The notes beneath the pieces are model-generated. The model searched no databases, was not told the DNA's origin, and worked only from the letters and a program-made list of their open reading frames with translations. From positions 248,001 through 312,000 of the forward strand of contig NW_019028993.1 in NCBI RefSeq assembly GCF_002105155.1: 64,000 nt of DNA. Direction: 5' to 3'. The translations under genes and the position numbers were made by a program. This document shows, in pieces, positions 46,801 through 59,411 of the stretch. Each line of letters opens with the position of its first letter. Position 1 is the stretch's first letter. Origin of the DNA: Lobosporangium transversale. Its lineage: Eukaryota > Mortierellomycota > Mortierellomycetes > Mortierellales > Mortierellaceae.

Positions 46801-48070
46801 TGCCATGTCCCAAACTACCGATCCATTGTCAAGCGCATTCATCCCTTCCTCGACTTCATCATCCGAGGATAACAAGAAGGACGCAACAACAACAGACGAT
46901 GATGCGAACGGGGCACTATCCTCAACGACACCCATTACTGCCACTTCGATAGAATCATCGCTAGCGCCAAAGAAGAGAGGTCGCCCGCGAAAGTCTACAG
47001 CTACGCTCCCCACGTCCGAAGCCAACTCACCGGTCCTTTCACCAAAAACCCCAGTAGACACCCCACGATCACCGTCGCCGGCATCAGCAGCACCAGCAGC
47101 ACCAGCAGCGCCACTGTCAGCTTCTGCTGCTGCTGCTGCCGCTGCTGCACAATATGCGCTATTTCAGCAACAGCAGCAACAACAGCTACAGCGTCACCAA
47201 CAGCAACTTCAGCAGCAACAAAAACAAGCTATTTTGGCTCGTCAGAGACCACGTGTCCAAAAAGTAATTCCTTCACGTGGATCTGTGGAGGGGGATACCG
47301 AAATTACTCTCCTGGGCAGTGGATTTTATCCTGGAATAGTGCCGACGTTTGATGGCGTCCCCGCATTAAACGTACAATATTATGGACCGGAAACAGTGAT
47401 CTGTCGCTTGCCACCAAGGAGCTTCCCTGGAACAGTCATAGTCAAGGCACAAAATCAACTGAGTGCATTGACATCTGTATCTAATCCAGGGCTGATAGTT
47501 CCGGGCCTTGGACTTGGAAAGGATGATGCAAATAGTAGTGACCTTGTTAGGACTATGTCCCAGCTTTTTGGAGGACCATCGACTGTACAGAGCAGTGGAA
47601 TACTGGATGATGATGTGGGTGTGTTGTTTGAGTATGAGGAAAGTAAAGGCGATCGCGACTTGATGGCGCTGGCGTTGCAAGTGCTCAGTTTGAAGATGAA
47701 TGGTCGTGTAGAACCCCCTCACCAGATTGCAATGCGAATCATGGGAACTGCAGCAGCATCGAATAGTCTGATGGGTCCAAGTTCAGTGGGCCAGATTGGA
47801 GGAGCATCGCAGTCCCAGTTGCAGTTGCAGTCGCAACAGCCGCTTGCTCAACAACAGCAATCACTACTAGGGTTCGGAGGACTCCAACCGAATGCACTTT
47901 CTCAGCAACTTCAGCCTCAGGCCCAGGCTCAGCTACAATCTTCCGGGATAGGCTCATTAGCGATACAAAATCCAACTTTAACCAATGGGTCCATTCTGGG
48001 TACGGGCATGCTGGGTTTTAACAACTTTATGAATTCGATGGGAGGGTCGAATGGTAGTAGCGGGCTGTAA
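43821..48070 (+). CDS. Spt23/Mga2-like transcription factor, soluble form
   Basis: Best model: 43821..43837, 44330..44508, 44664..45057 and 45469..48070, giving 1063 aa with exact phase matches. The N-terminal part matches the Spt23/Mga2 DNA-binding region: EISGIPAENGKCRVETQLKI, WKQLRLPRPLIAKEKHRMEK, VCDHDRTKILECCDNCIGRE, LPTRITCYCRHHNEKVGF, VMMMDDHKS. An AT-hook-like KKRGRPRKS lies near residue 700, Ala/Gln runs near 750-785, and an IPT/TIG domain at about 790-870 (VQKVIPSRGSVEGDTEITLL, GSGFYPG). Yeast Spt23 and Mga2 control OLE1 and membrane saturation from an ER-anchored precursor with ankyrin repeats and a C-terminal anchor. Here the protein ends in Gln/Leu/Gly-rich sequence with neither, so it should be soluble. 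An alternative 5' exon within 43952..44212 (open, joining at 44337) is possible. Confidence 0.85.
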
Positions 48071-48179
48071 ATGGTGCCCCTTTCTGTTTGTTAGCTAGCT
48101 ATCTGTCGCTTTCTAATCCGTTTGGCCCATTCTCTGTTTCCTCCACATCACCATTATTTTCCCGTTCTCATTAGATATA

Positions 48180-48211
<32 letters not shown>

Positions 48212-48447
48212 CTCATCTCATCCTTAATTTTACCTTTCATTGCCTATTTTTTTTCCCTGTTCTCTTGTTTTCTCTTTGTTTGTTTATCTCTTTAATATGA
48301 TTGTAACCTCATTTGTCATCCTTCGACATCTTGTAAAGTATAATAAAGTGAAATCAATCGCCTTTACATGGTGGTGATGGTTTGTTTCTTTTATATCTTT
48401 ATGTTTTTTTTTTTTTTTTTTTTTTTTTCTTGCGCTTTGGGACGTTG

Positions 48448-48648
48448 CTATATGAAACTCAAGCTCATCACTTTGACAATATCATCCTCAAGGTGATTAG
48501 AAACAATCCTTGCGTGAATTGAGTTTTGTTCTAGGGGTTTGATCCTAGAAATCCAAGAAGGACAAACCGCTGTGACGACTGTCGCTAGCCAGAATATCAT
48601 TGCAAGAAAACTGAGTGGAGGGACTTGAAAACTAATTGTCATGACCAT
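48448..48648 (-). CDS. Possible small secreted protein
   Basis: A 66-aa frame with a true ATG. The first ~27 residues are signal-peptide-like (FLAMIFWLATVVTA, then VCPSW), followed by a short polar part ending VMSLSFI. No similarity recognised and no splice evidence. It may be chance. Confidence 0.25.
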   Translation of the reverse strand: MVMTISFQVPPLSFLAMIFWLATVVTAVCPSWISRIKPLEQNSIHARIVSNHLEDDIVKVMSLSFI

Positions 48649-49486
48649 AGACTTTAAAAAAAATAAAATAAAAATAAAAATAAAGAGAATATTTCAAAGT
48701 ATGTCCGTACTTGAATAGACATGAGGTTGTCGCGCACACATCCTCCCGCGTCTGGAAATGCCTCGTTGACGCGAGTTTCAGGCGGCTTATCAGAAAGCTA
48801 ATCGGTCTTACAGTTTTGTAGAGTACAGCAGCACCGTTTTAAAGGCTGCACTAAGCTGTAGCGCAACAGAATTAACCATGAGGTTGTCTTAGATATGGCG
48901 ATACCGATATCGAGCGTTTCTCTGCTCCCTCTGCCCCCCCCCTATTAGTCTTTCATCGATTAAAGGTCTGGCTGGGATTCGATTTTACTGACAATTTACC
49001 AGCTGTGGATCAAGGCATACTTGGCTATGCTATGGTCCATAACGGCAACTAATCTCGAAATCTTGATGTATAATATTGCTTCCATATAACGCAGCTAGCT
49101 GCTTACTATAACTGTTTGGTTCGCCCAAAGGAGCAAGGTAGAAGCCAAGTAAATGCAACCAGCATTCAATAGCGTCAGGAATATGACATTGGAGGAAGGG
49201 TTTCTCAGATGGTGAGCCAGCTATGCTCCTGGCAAAACAGTAAAAAAAAAAAAAAAAAAAGCCCATTGGTTATGTTAAGAACTAGATTAGCATTAGATAC
49301 TCCAGCCAAACCGCGCATGATTTAATATATGGTCCGCAAGCAAAACAATGTTTATCCCCACCTATTCATTCGATACTATTAAAAAATACATAAAAGTAAT
49401 ATGTATTTGTATACATGTCAGTCTTGCTTGCAGCATTGTGAGGACATGCATGTTTCTTCTGATCGCCACCATCACCTTCCACATGA

Positions 49487-49738
49487 ACCCCTCAAAGTCT
49501 TACATGCCTCGAGCGAGAGCGCTTTCTTCTTTCAAAATGGCCCCTAGCATGGCCCGAACTTTGGGAAGCCTTTGGCAAAAAGTTTAATATTCGCGAAAAA
49601 GGTACATTGGCTGATGCTCTCAAAAAGAACGCGACAGCAATTCACAATTCAATAGAGTCAATGAAAATAAAAGCCTGGGCAAGCGAGCTTCTTTCTGCTG
49701 TGAAGATTCGTGAAGCTTTGTTTTTCTTTATAAAATAG
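49487..49738 (+). other. Unassigned open frame with protein-like composition
   Basis: An 83-codon stop-free stretch without an early ATG. It reads PLAWPELWEAFGKKFNIREK and then Ala/Lys-rich amphipathic helices. It could be a terminal exon or a fragment of a decayed gene. Family not recognised. Confidence 0.25.
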
Positions 49739-49861
49739 TTTTTTTTTTTTTTTTTCTTTTTGCACTTGGCTCTTAGATCAGTTCATACAAACACCGAAAA
49801 TTCTAGTCGGCGACGAGGGTGCTTGGATAGGCCGTGCTTCTTCCTGATTAACCTCTTTTTT

Positions 49862-50215
49862 TTATTCTGGTTCGCTTTGTGCTGCTAGGTTGTTCGGAGC
49901 GTTCCCTAGCTTTGTTCTGCAGCTGTCCAGGGTTTGTGCGGTTTGTAGTCTAAGGGTAGCATGAATAGAGAGAGAAGTAGACAGAAAAAAAAGAAGGGCC
50001 AAAATAAGAACAATGAAGCATAGACTGGGAAAGCTGTGAACTTCAGTAGGAGTGGCTGTTTGAGGACTGAGGAGAGAGTCAAAATTGGACTTTTTTTTTT
50101 TTATTTGCTTTAATTTTTTATGTAGGTGAAAGAAGAAGAGAATGAACAGTAGTGATCGGATTCCAAGGCGCGGTATACCAAGTACCTTGCTTGCTGTACG
50201 CTCAAGAGCGACCAA
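49862..50215 (-). CDS. Possible small membrane protein
   Basis: A 117-aa frame starting MVALERTASK, with one hydrophobic segment (LCFIVLILALLFFLSTSLSI) near residues 70-90 and a polar C-terminus. A GTACTT donor-like site follows codon 10 and a T-rich TTTTAG acceptor-like site lies near 50100, so the true gene may be spliced. Family not recognised. Confidence 0.25.
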   Translation of the reverse strand: MVALERTASKVLGIPRLGIRSLLFILFFFHLHKKLKQIKKKKSNFDSLLSPQTATPTEVHSFPSLCFIVLILALLFFLSTSLSIHATLRLQTAQTLDSCRTKLGNAPNNLAAQSEPE

Positions 50216-53200
50216 TAAAATATCAACAACAATAAAAAAATAGACGTGTCTTTGATGTCATCTGTCACATTTCAAATGAAAATGAGGAAACAAAGTATCA
50301 ACGCTTATTTGTAAAAAGTCTGTTCGGACAAAAACTGCCGCAGTACAATTCCCACGAATAGTCTATCCTATTCCTTGTTAGGGATGAAGAGAGGATGGGA
50401 GAAGAGAGTCAAATGGCTAACTTGGCTGGTAAGTGCCCGGTGGGCCCTATTACTAAGAGCCAAAAGGTACTTGAGCTTAATGCTGATGAAAAACGGAGTA
50501 TGCGAGTTTCTAACAAGCCTGTCTCCGAACCTCGTCCTTTTACTCCAGCTGCAGCACCGTTTTTCTTTCTTTCTTTGTTGTACACTATACAAAGAGAGCA
50601 ATGTGGCTCGTGCTCTTGTTGTGGAAAGGGAGGCTGTTGTATGTATGACCCTGCATATCTTTGAGGATAGAATGTTATTAATGCTATTCTCACCTTCACC
50701 CGTGGGAGTTTTTTCTTTCTCCACTTTGCGAGCATATGAAAATTAACGAATGATATCACAGGTGCGCAGCTTATTTAATCTTCTTCTTGAATAAGGCGCA
50801 AAAAAAAGCAAAATGCCGAATATGTGTTTGTTATTCAGTCAATTCTTTGAAATCACAAATTGGTTTCAGGGACACGTCCAACAAATAAAAGCAAACCTTA
50901 TTTGACGAACGACGGTTTGGCGATTTCCTTCTTTAATGTTGTTACCGTTCTTTTTCTTTTTTTGCCAAAAGCCTTGCACTGTTGACAACAAGAGTCCCAT
51001 TGTCAAGTTCCTTAGTTTCGCATGAATAAAAAAGTCACCAGATGTATAAATACCTCTCTTTTCCCCCACCAAGCTTGCACCTCACTCAGTCGCTTTTTAA
51101 GTTCCTGGTGCGTCTGCCCGCGGCGTTGCATCAGCAAGTAGTTCTGGCCCACCACAGGTGCGAATCAGGCGAAAACGTTGCCCCAGCGCTTCAACAAGGC
51201 TCCTCAATGTTTGTACTCGATGACGATTGGTCGTAGGACTGTCAGAGAGTTGCGGGACTAGCGGGACGCAATAGTCAGACCACCTCCTCGTGGTGCGTCC
51301 TGGGCTGTTTGCTTATCTGCAGACAGGCGAAGAGTCTGACACTCTTTACAACTTTTGGTAATAATTATTTCTTTATTTTTTTTTTTTTTTTTTTAAAAAA
51401 AAAAATCTTTTTATTCAACAAAACATTGGCTCGTCTTGCTGATGTACACTTTTCTTTCATCTCTTAGAACAAAGCCTCCTCACAGTCATCTTTTTTTTTC
51501 GAATACAGAAGCGAATGATGAGCCGCTTTGAAGACATAAAGATTTTGGTTGACTATTGTTCGTTAAATAATTCATTTGAGCAGGATTCAACGAGTAGATG
51601 AGCGACTCTGCAACAACGGCTGATGCTACGTCTACGTCGTCTGGAGTACTCTTTTCTAAGCATAGTGCACAGGATATGGCTCAAATGACATCAGGACAAA
51701 TGACATGGGACATTGGATATAGAGCATAGGAAAGCCTCAAGTCAAAAATAAAATACTCAAGGTCGCCAACTACCGTATTTTTATTTTTATTTTTTTTATT
51801 TTCTTTTTACTCAACTTCTAGTTGCTATGGTCTGCGCTTTATCCCAAAGATCGGTATACTAGGACCCATTTGTTTATTGTGTTTGTTTAGGTGTATGCTA
51901 AGGCTGTGTGAAAGCGAAGCAGAGGGCTCTTCAGCAGCTCTATCCACAGCCAAGGCATGAAAAGCTTTGTTACTAAGCTTTTATTCTATTTCCTGCAGAT
52001 GTCTATGTTATTAAGATGCATAGAGGCACCAAGTGAGGACCTGAAGAGCATGTAAACCAGCGGATGCAACAGATCTTTATTCTGTGCTCATGGAGAGCAG
52101 GCAGTGACACTGCGCAGGGTCAGCCAAGCAGCACTGCTTCGGCCGGAAACTGAGTGTGAACGCTATCCTCCTTCGTCAGCCTCTTGAATTCATATTGTGG
52201 TCGCATTAAATGTCGTGTATAAAAAAAATTAAAAAAAAAAAAAAAAAAAGCTTGCCATCAGGTATCCTGGCTGGATAATAAGGAATGCTGATTGCACATG
52301 CACGTGTTGCAAGGTAAATGTGGCTTGCTCATACAGAGAGGTCTGTAACGATCCTATTACATCGTTTATTTCAATCCATAGTATCATTCGTTTGTAGCTC
52401 ATTACTAATTGAATAGCTTGATTACTCACAGCGAGCAAGCATGAGACCGATGACAAAGTATCGCAAATTCGTGTTTATTGCCTACGTCTTTTATATTAAT
52501 CCTTGTTTGATACCTCTAGCGTGACTGTGAGAGTGGGATGGCAGCTATTTTGGTTATTCATTCATACGGGTGGATGCCTTTCAGCCGTTATCCAGGAACC
52601 CTCTGCGCCTGGTTATGACTGTCAATCATCTGGTGCCCCACAGATGCAGGCGGAGAGAGGAACCGTTTTGTTAATTTTGTTGGTTTCATAATTTTGATTA
52701 GACGACTAATATTTGGTCTTGGTCTGAGACGAAGCTTTATAGGATGAAGATGGCTACGACCATCTCAATTTTGATATATATGTTTCATAGCCTAGGCAAT
52801 GACAACGTGGAGATGATTCCGCTCAACGTTATATCATTCATATGGAGCGGACCATTGTCGGCATCTCGCGCAATTCGGCTAATTCAATCTATACTAAAAT
52901 CGTAGGTGTCTAGTTTATTTACTAAAGCCATACGAATTCGTGATTATGTGCTAAGTAACATTGCGATCATGGCACAAGACATTATAGGAAAACCACGGGC
53001 TTTGAATAAAGTGTTTTATAGCCTCCAATAATGACTAGATCTCAATGATGTGTTCCCTCAAACGTTGTCCATGGCCTTCATGATATAACCGGGCTTCAAT
53101 GATGGGTTTCTTCAACCATTGATGCACGTGCATGATACAATTGATTGGGCACTTGAAGGCGTAGAATATTTCTGTGCCATGAGTGTTGAGAAACATGAGA

Positions 53201-54641
53201 TATGGTCTGTGCATACGCGTTCTTTTTTTTTTTTTTTTTTTTTTTTAGTGACAATGTTGATTTCATACAGAAAGTTTGTAAGATCCTCGTCCTGGTCAAG
53301 AATCACTTCCATCCAACTCAAGCACCTTACAAAAAGCTCCACAACTCTCGCCATCCCCTATGTCGGCAATACTACGGCGGAACAAAACATCCTCCCTTAA
53401 GTGTCTGTCAAACGCAACGTCCTACTGTAGGCTCGTAACCAGCCTAGATTCTCTCTCAAGCTGAACTGCTGGGGGTCTCATTTTTGAGGACCATTCCCTG
53501 TGGTGTGCATTACTTAGAAAAAGATCAAGTTTGTGAGCAATTGTGCATTGCTCAAGCTGGGATGAACCTTCCTCCTTTACCCTCCTCACGCGTCATTTGA
53601 GCCTAGACACGAGCTAGTTGTACAAAAAGGTTGCTTGAAAAAGATAGGCAAAGCCGAAAAGTGTCATAGTCTGAATACTAAAGCTCAAGTGATTTTGTGA
53701 TAATATCCAGAAAGCACTAAATTTGAGAGCTCTCTAGTGTACTTGATCAATGTCTTCTACCTTAAACCCAATCGATCGCGGACAAGGGTTGTAAAAGCAA
53801 AGTCCTGAACGGAACCGTTCAAGCGACTTCTGTTATCCAATTGGCCATATGTTCCATCCATCTATCGCTTTTTTATCACCATCGCTAGTTGACAATATGG
53901 AAAGTAGTTGGTTGGAAGGAAAGAGATAGATAGATATATATACCGTTATATGTTCACGGCAGCTCTCTTAACAATAACAATGTGGACCAACCTTTCTTTT
54001 TTCCAAGCTTCACGTCTCAGGCCCCGATATATTTTTCTTTCTCTAGATCGATGACGAATAGTTCTTCTCCATATTCGTCCAATTAAAGCCGTGTAAAGGC
54101 TATTCGAAGGATTAATGGAGCCATGCTCTGAAGACGATCCCTTATATCAACATAGTCATCCGCTATTCAGTAAAATGAATATCAAATCAATGAATCACGA
54201 CCAAATTCCATGTCCAATGATTAAATAAACTGTAATTACAACGAGCGATAGGTTTGTTATGATTCTTCCTAGAGATCACGCCGAGCTCGTTGACGGACTA
54301 AAGAACGAGAGGAAGGGATTTTGTAAAAAAAAAAAAAAAAAAGCAGCCACGTTGTTAAATGAAAGTTGGGCTGTTGTTTTTTTGTAATATCAGAAGACTG
54401 TGCCACCAAAAAAAAAAAAAAAAAAAAAAAAGAAAAAGCCAAGAGAGAGTTGACTTACAGTTTTTCTGTGGTACCTGTTAGTTCTCCTCTGTGTCATCGT
54501 GCTCTCAACAACCAGTAAAAAGTGACATCACTTCAGATACATACACGTTCGCTCTCTCTTCATTTCTCTTTCATTTTATATTCCTCATTCATTCTCGTAT
54601 AAATTCTTTAAATTGTTCATCTGAGAAAATAATAATTAATC

Positions 54642-55775
54642 ATGGCATCAGTCTTGAAATCCTCTGTCGAATCTGTGCAACGGTTCTTTGGCAAACAAAC
54701 TCCTGAGGAAATGGTAAGATATAAAAAAAAAAAAAAAAAAAAACAATCTGGCAAGCTCTTTTCTGTTATTGACTACTCTTTTTTGTTTGGACACATGAAT
54801 ATGAATATATATATAACTAGGTAAGAAAGTGGCGACGCGATATCAATGCTCAACAGCGAGCGTTGGATCGTCAAAAACGTGGGATCGAGGTTGAAGAAAA
54901 CAAGGCCAAGCTTATGATCAAACAAATGGCAAAGAAGGGCGATATTAGAACCTGCAAAATCTTGGCAAAAGAGCTTGTCCGTTCTCGACGACAGAAGGAT
55001 CGCATTGTCACTAGCAAGGCTCAATTGAACTCAATATCCATGCAACTGCAGCATCAGCTTGGTAAAAAAAAAAATATATATATATATATATATAAAATGA
55101 AATGAAATGAAGAACAAGCAGAGGATCAGAAAGGAGAGATATAAAGAATATTGACAAGTCGTTTAACTTTTGTAATCATTTATCTATTTACTGTAGCCAC
55201 ATTAAAAATTGCTGGCACTTTGCAAAAGAGTTCTGAAGTCATGGGCTTGGTCAACAGTCTTGTTAAATTACCAGAGATTTCAATTACAATGCGAGAAATG
55301 ACCAAGGAGATGATGAAGGTAAAGAAAAAAGGAGATAAGAGTATCTATTACCAATAATATTCTAACTCTATCTTTGTTGTTTTTTTTTTTTTTTTTTTTT
55401 TTTTGCTAAAATACAACTGTATGCTACCATTTAGGCTGGAATTATTGATGAAATGCTGGAGGAAACCATGGAATCATTGGATGACGAAGAAGTTGAAGAA
55501 GAAGCAGAGGAGGAAGTCAACAAAGTCTTATTCCAGATTACAGATGGTAGGGGAGCTTTTATTATTCAATTTTTTTATAAGATGGTGTTAATATTGTAAG
55601 ACCTGTCTGTAGTGAGATGATACTAAGAGTTTTTTTTTTTTTTAAAAAAATTATAGGTCTGTTGGGCGAAGCACCATTGGCAGCAGGAAAACTGCCAACT
55701 GTAGGATTGGAAGAAGAGGAGGAGGAGCCAGCATTAGACGATATGCAGCGACGTTTGGAAGCTCTCAAGAGCTAA
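54642..55775 (+). CDS. VPS24: Vps24 / CHMP3, ESCRT-III subunit
   Basis: Five exons: 54642..54713, 54821..55061, 55197..55318, 55435..55546 and 55657..55775, giving 221 aa with all phases consistent. It starts MASVLKSSVESVQRFFGKQT, then the basic helix 1 (VRKWRRDINAQQRALDRQKR, AKLMIKQMAKKGD), helices 2-4 (ILAKELVRSRRQKDRI, LVKLPEISITMREMTKEMMK), an acidic linker, and a C-terminal MIM1 motif DDMQRRLEALKS that binds the MIT domain of Vps4. The protein polymerises with Snf7 and Vps2 on endosomes to cut off intralumenal vesicles. Length is normal for the family. The 3' end faces SPT3 with only 159 bp between stop codons, and a poly-A run lies in that gap. Confidence 0.95.
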
Positions 55776-55798
55776 GAGAGGATAGGAAGGCAATGTTG

Positions 55799-55836
<38 letters not shown>

Positions 55837-55934
55837 TATGACGACTAGACTCTTTTCTATTATGTCGTTGAACTGAAGACATGATACTTAATACATCAAA
55901 AAGATTGACAGTGGGACCTCAAATGCTTTTTATT

Positions 55935-57095
55935 CTAAATCAAAGAGACTTTTGTCCTTGCTAAACCTCCATGATAATTTTTGATTGGCATAGGAGCTCT
56001 TTGAAGTCTCCGGAATGCCTCTCGAATATGTCGTGGCTGCAATGGGCTCTGTTCGCTTGGTGGTAATGAGAACAATCCTGGCATGTCATCATCTAAATCC
56101 ATATCCTCACCTCCTATATTGTCATCGCCTCCACTGTTGCCATTGTTGCCATTAACCCCTCCGTTGTTGCTACCACTATTGCTGTTTTCATCATGGCTTC
56201 CTCCAGCTCCCCCATTGCTATTATTCGTACCATTGCCGCCACCACCGCCATTGCCATTACTATTACCATTGCTACTATCCTGCTGATTACTCTTGGATTT
56301 GGCTGCAACGACAGCTTCACGATAAAGCCTCTGTTTTTCATCCTCTTCCCTCTTGACTTTGAGGGCAGTTTCTGTGAGGGTAGTAACCATTTCAAAGGTC
56401 AGAAATCCAAGGATATCGATGATATCGTCGTTAGGTTTCATATCGATGTAAGCCGACATGTTGGCCCATTCCCGGAATCGTTTGGCTTTGCGATAAGTGA
56501 ATGAAGCCTGTCGACATTCACTATAGTGTTCGTACTCCTCTCTTGTCATTGCAAATGTTACTCTATCCGCATCCTTAATAAGAATAGAACAAGTCGTTAA
56601 AAAAAGAATAAAAAAATAAAAATAAAAATAAAAAGATCGAAGAATCAACTCACCCTCAGTCTCTGCATTGAATCCAAGTATGCATCTTCATCATCATCAT
56701 CCTCCTCCTCCTCCTCTCCAGTCCCCACCATAGCGTCTGCAAATGCATTCAGCAGCTCCCAGCTCAATTTGACACGCATTCTCCTAGCCTTATTGCCAGG
56801 TACGACCGCTCCAGCAGGATCTACGCCTTTTTTACCTCCAGGTCCACCATCGCCTGCTCCACCCTTCACATCTGCAGCATCTTCCACTCCCACTACATCA
56901 TCTGCTCCAGCGCCTCCTGTTCCATCTGAAGAATCCTTCACATTTTTCCGAACATCCTTCCATGAGAGATATGTCCTTAAACGATTGACTTTGGGACGAT
57001 CGTGTCGGATTAAAAATATTAAATCTTCTGCTGACATGAACCTGGATCCACGTTTCCGTGCTTGTTGTGCTGCTAAACATATCTTTTTTAGGAAG

Positions 57096-57126
<31 letters not shown>

Positions 57127-57470
57127 GTTTTCTGTGTGCAAGTTCATAAGATTCCAAGTAACGGATTTTTTTTTTTTTTTTTTAGCCTTAATATCTTACA
57201 ATCTCAATAACTTGTGAACGGACAATGTCCTCCACAAGCATAGTGGTTTCTTGAATTGCATCCGAAACTTCTCCAAAGACGAACATCATTTGTTGAATCT
57301 CGGTTTGATACCGGTACCGAGATTTCTCTCTTGGTTTCACCTCATCCTATTTTAGAAAAAAAAAAAAAAAAAAAAAAAAGATCTAAATAAGATCAACAAG
57401 TGTAGCCTTCATTAGAGACAATGCTTGAAAAATCGTTTTTTTTTTTTCCTTTTCTTCTCCTTACAGCCAT
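55935..57470 (-). CDS. SPT3: Spt3, SAGA complex subunit
   Basis: Four coding exons: 57465..57470, 57200..57346, 56654..57082 and 55935..56573, giving 406 aa. The first coding exon is only ATG GCT, followed by a GTAAGG donor. The protein then reads [53 protein letters not shown] and [12 protein letters not shown], which is the N-terminal histone fold of Spt3. The second histone fold is in exon 4: [40 protein letters not shown]. Then comes an Asn/Gly-rich insertion and the end [28 protein letters not shown]. In SAGA, Spt3 helps deliver TBP to promoters. It is longer than yeast Spt3 (337 aa) because of Gly/Asp and Asn/Gly-rich loops. Confidence 0.94.
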
Positions 57471-59168
57471 GCTTTCTTTTTTTTTTTTTTTTTTTTTTTC
57501 TTTTAAGGTATTCTAATTGAACAAAATGGGGCTGGCGCTCCTAATGTTGATTTGGTTGGCTGGTTGGTTGGTGATGGTTTTTTTTTTTTTACTGGTGAAT
57601 GCGAGTGGGCGATGCATTTTTTTTTTTTTTTTTTTTTGGTTCGTGACTGGCCAACGCGTTTCTGATCGATTACTTCTTTTGGAAGAACTCGTCTTGCAAC
57701 TTTGTATCACAAAAAATAAGACTGCTCAATCCTCCTCAGCTCGCTTTTTTGCAACCCATGGTGAACTGCTTTATTTTTTACTTTTTAGTTTTACTTTTTT
57801 TTATAAAGTTGTTGAAACCCGTTAGGCAGTGTAGGACTATTTCTCCATCACGCGAGCGCGAAATAGGGACGGCGAGAAATCTCATTCGTTGTTTGAATTG
57901 TCTGGTTGAACAGTTTCGATGTGAAAATATATATTAATACATGGAGGTTCAATATCATACATAGTCGATTGTTTGCCCAATGTCGATTATACTAAGCCTG
58001 AAATCAAGTGAGTGAACATTCAATGGATTCGCGCCTTTTTTTGAAGGTACAAGGCGAATGAGGGGTATTCTAATTAAAGATATCATTGTTTATTAATGAT
58101 GTGCCATAAAAGTGATACGACAGTATAATACACATGAGACCATTTGTCTCCACATCGGACACAGTTCAGTTTATCATTCTAGCGTTATTTTACTACTCAA
58201 TGCATGGTTGACGTTGAATAAAACACAATGAACCACTTACAAGAGGCTCCGACTGTATCATCACCTTCATATGTATCACATTTTCCCACTCCATCCTCAA
58301 TACCATCTTGCGCTTGATCCTGCATAGATTGATATGTACGAATCTGCATTCAATACACAGATTGTATCCGAATCGTTAGCCTTTGATCGTTCAACCTGGT
58401 GGTATTGACATTGTCAATAGTATTCTCTAGAGTATGAAAGCTTTTTTTGCCGATAGGTCTTGGCGATGATTCACTTAACTGGCATTTGTTCTAAACTGGA
58501 TGCCTGAAATATGTATAGGATCATGTAATTATTAGACGGAAGACGAAACAATGCTTTTATTATGATCCTTAATACTTCGTTAATGAAAGAAGCCAGAGTA
58601 CAGTAAACCCAGAGCAGACAAGTGACTCGAAAATTATATAACGCTATTGGTATATACAATCTGCCTAGGCGACTTTTCAAATACGACCAGGCGAGGAGAT
58701 TACTTGCCAAGAGCTCCACGTTGCTCTGAAAACCTCGTACTGCCTTCGCTCAACCCAGCCCAGTTATATCTTGAATAACATGCATCACCAACATAGAGAG
58801 TCGCTCGCTTCATGGCGTCATTTTAGGCGATGCGGACTTTGCACAGTGTGCCTCATTCAGAGACATCCAGATACAAAGGCGTCTCAGTAATTCATGTAAT
58901 TTTTGAATAACCACTCAATGTACTGGGAACCAACGACTTTGCTTGTCGCAAGCTTACCATAAGCGGTGAAATGTTAAAATCAGTCACCAATCATATTTAA
59001 TGGACCAAACGAAACGGACTGACGCGTACACGTATACTAAACACTAAACACTAAGACAGTGTTCTAGGGTACAGCGACAAATCAGGAGGGATAGGGATAT
59101 TACGCGCCTTCTAAATTTAGTATTGGAAGTGATGTAATGAAAAAAAGATCCCAGCTCCTTTGTTCTCA
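57471..59168. other. Spacer between SPT3 and the CsbD pair
   Basis: Promoter of SPT3 plus about 1.5 kb with no supported gene. Open frames here are short and without motifs. T-runs lie near 57479-57499, 57579 and 57617. Confidence 0.5.
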
Positions 59169-59291
59169 ATGATCTCACTATGATTATTATAATACAGCCA
59201 GATACTCGAGACGCGCTCTACGAGCTTCGTCATATGCCAAACTTCACTACTCTACTAAGACAAAGACAAAGACACCCAAAATGTTCACACG

Positions 59292-59322
<31 letters not shown>

Positions 59323-59330
59323 TATAAAAA
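59169..59330 (+). promoter_or_regulatory. Promoter module of CsbD-like gene 1
   Basis: The 16-mer ATGATCTCACTATGAT at 59169..59184 and a TATA box TATAAAAA at 59323..59330 followed by GGCCT. Both recur upstream of CsbD-like gene 2 in the same order. A long A-run lies just before the TATA box. Confidence 0.7.
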
Positions 59331-59411
59331 GGCCTAGTCTGTCCACAATTGTTTCAATCAGCAATCTCTTAAGCAACTACCCTCCCAAAAAAAAAAAAAA
59401 ACACTTTCAAC

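Larger units (their letters stand above)
48071..54641. other. 6.6-kb gene-poor region
   Basis: No gene with recognisable homology. It has T/A runs near 48183, 48400, 49242, 51376, 52227, 53222, 54327 and 54409. Three weak open frames are listed separately. The sequence around 51080-51320 and 52030-52190 is more GC-balanced than its surroundings, but no frame in it could be assigned. Decayed repeats are possible. Confidence 0.45.

Noticed and set aside
50368-50764. Three overlapping open frames of about 90-120 codons on both strands
   Set aside because: All three are open over the same bases, which fits a locally stop-poor sequence. None has recognisable motifs, and there is no basis for choosing one.
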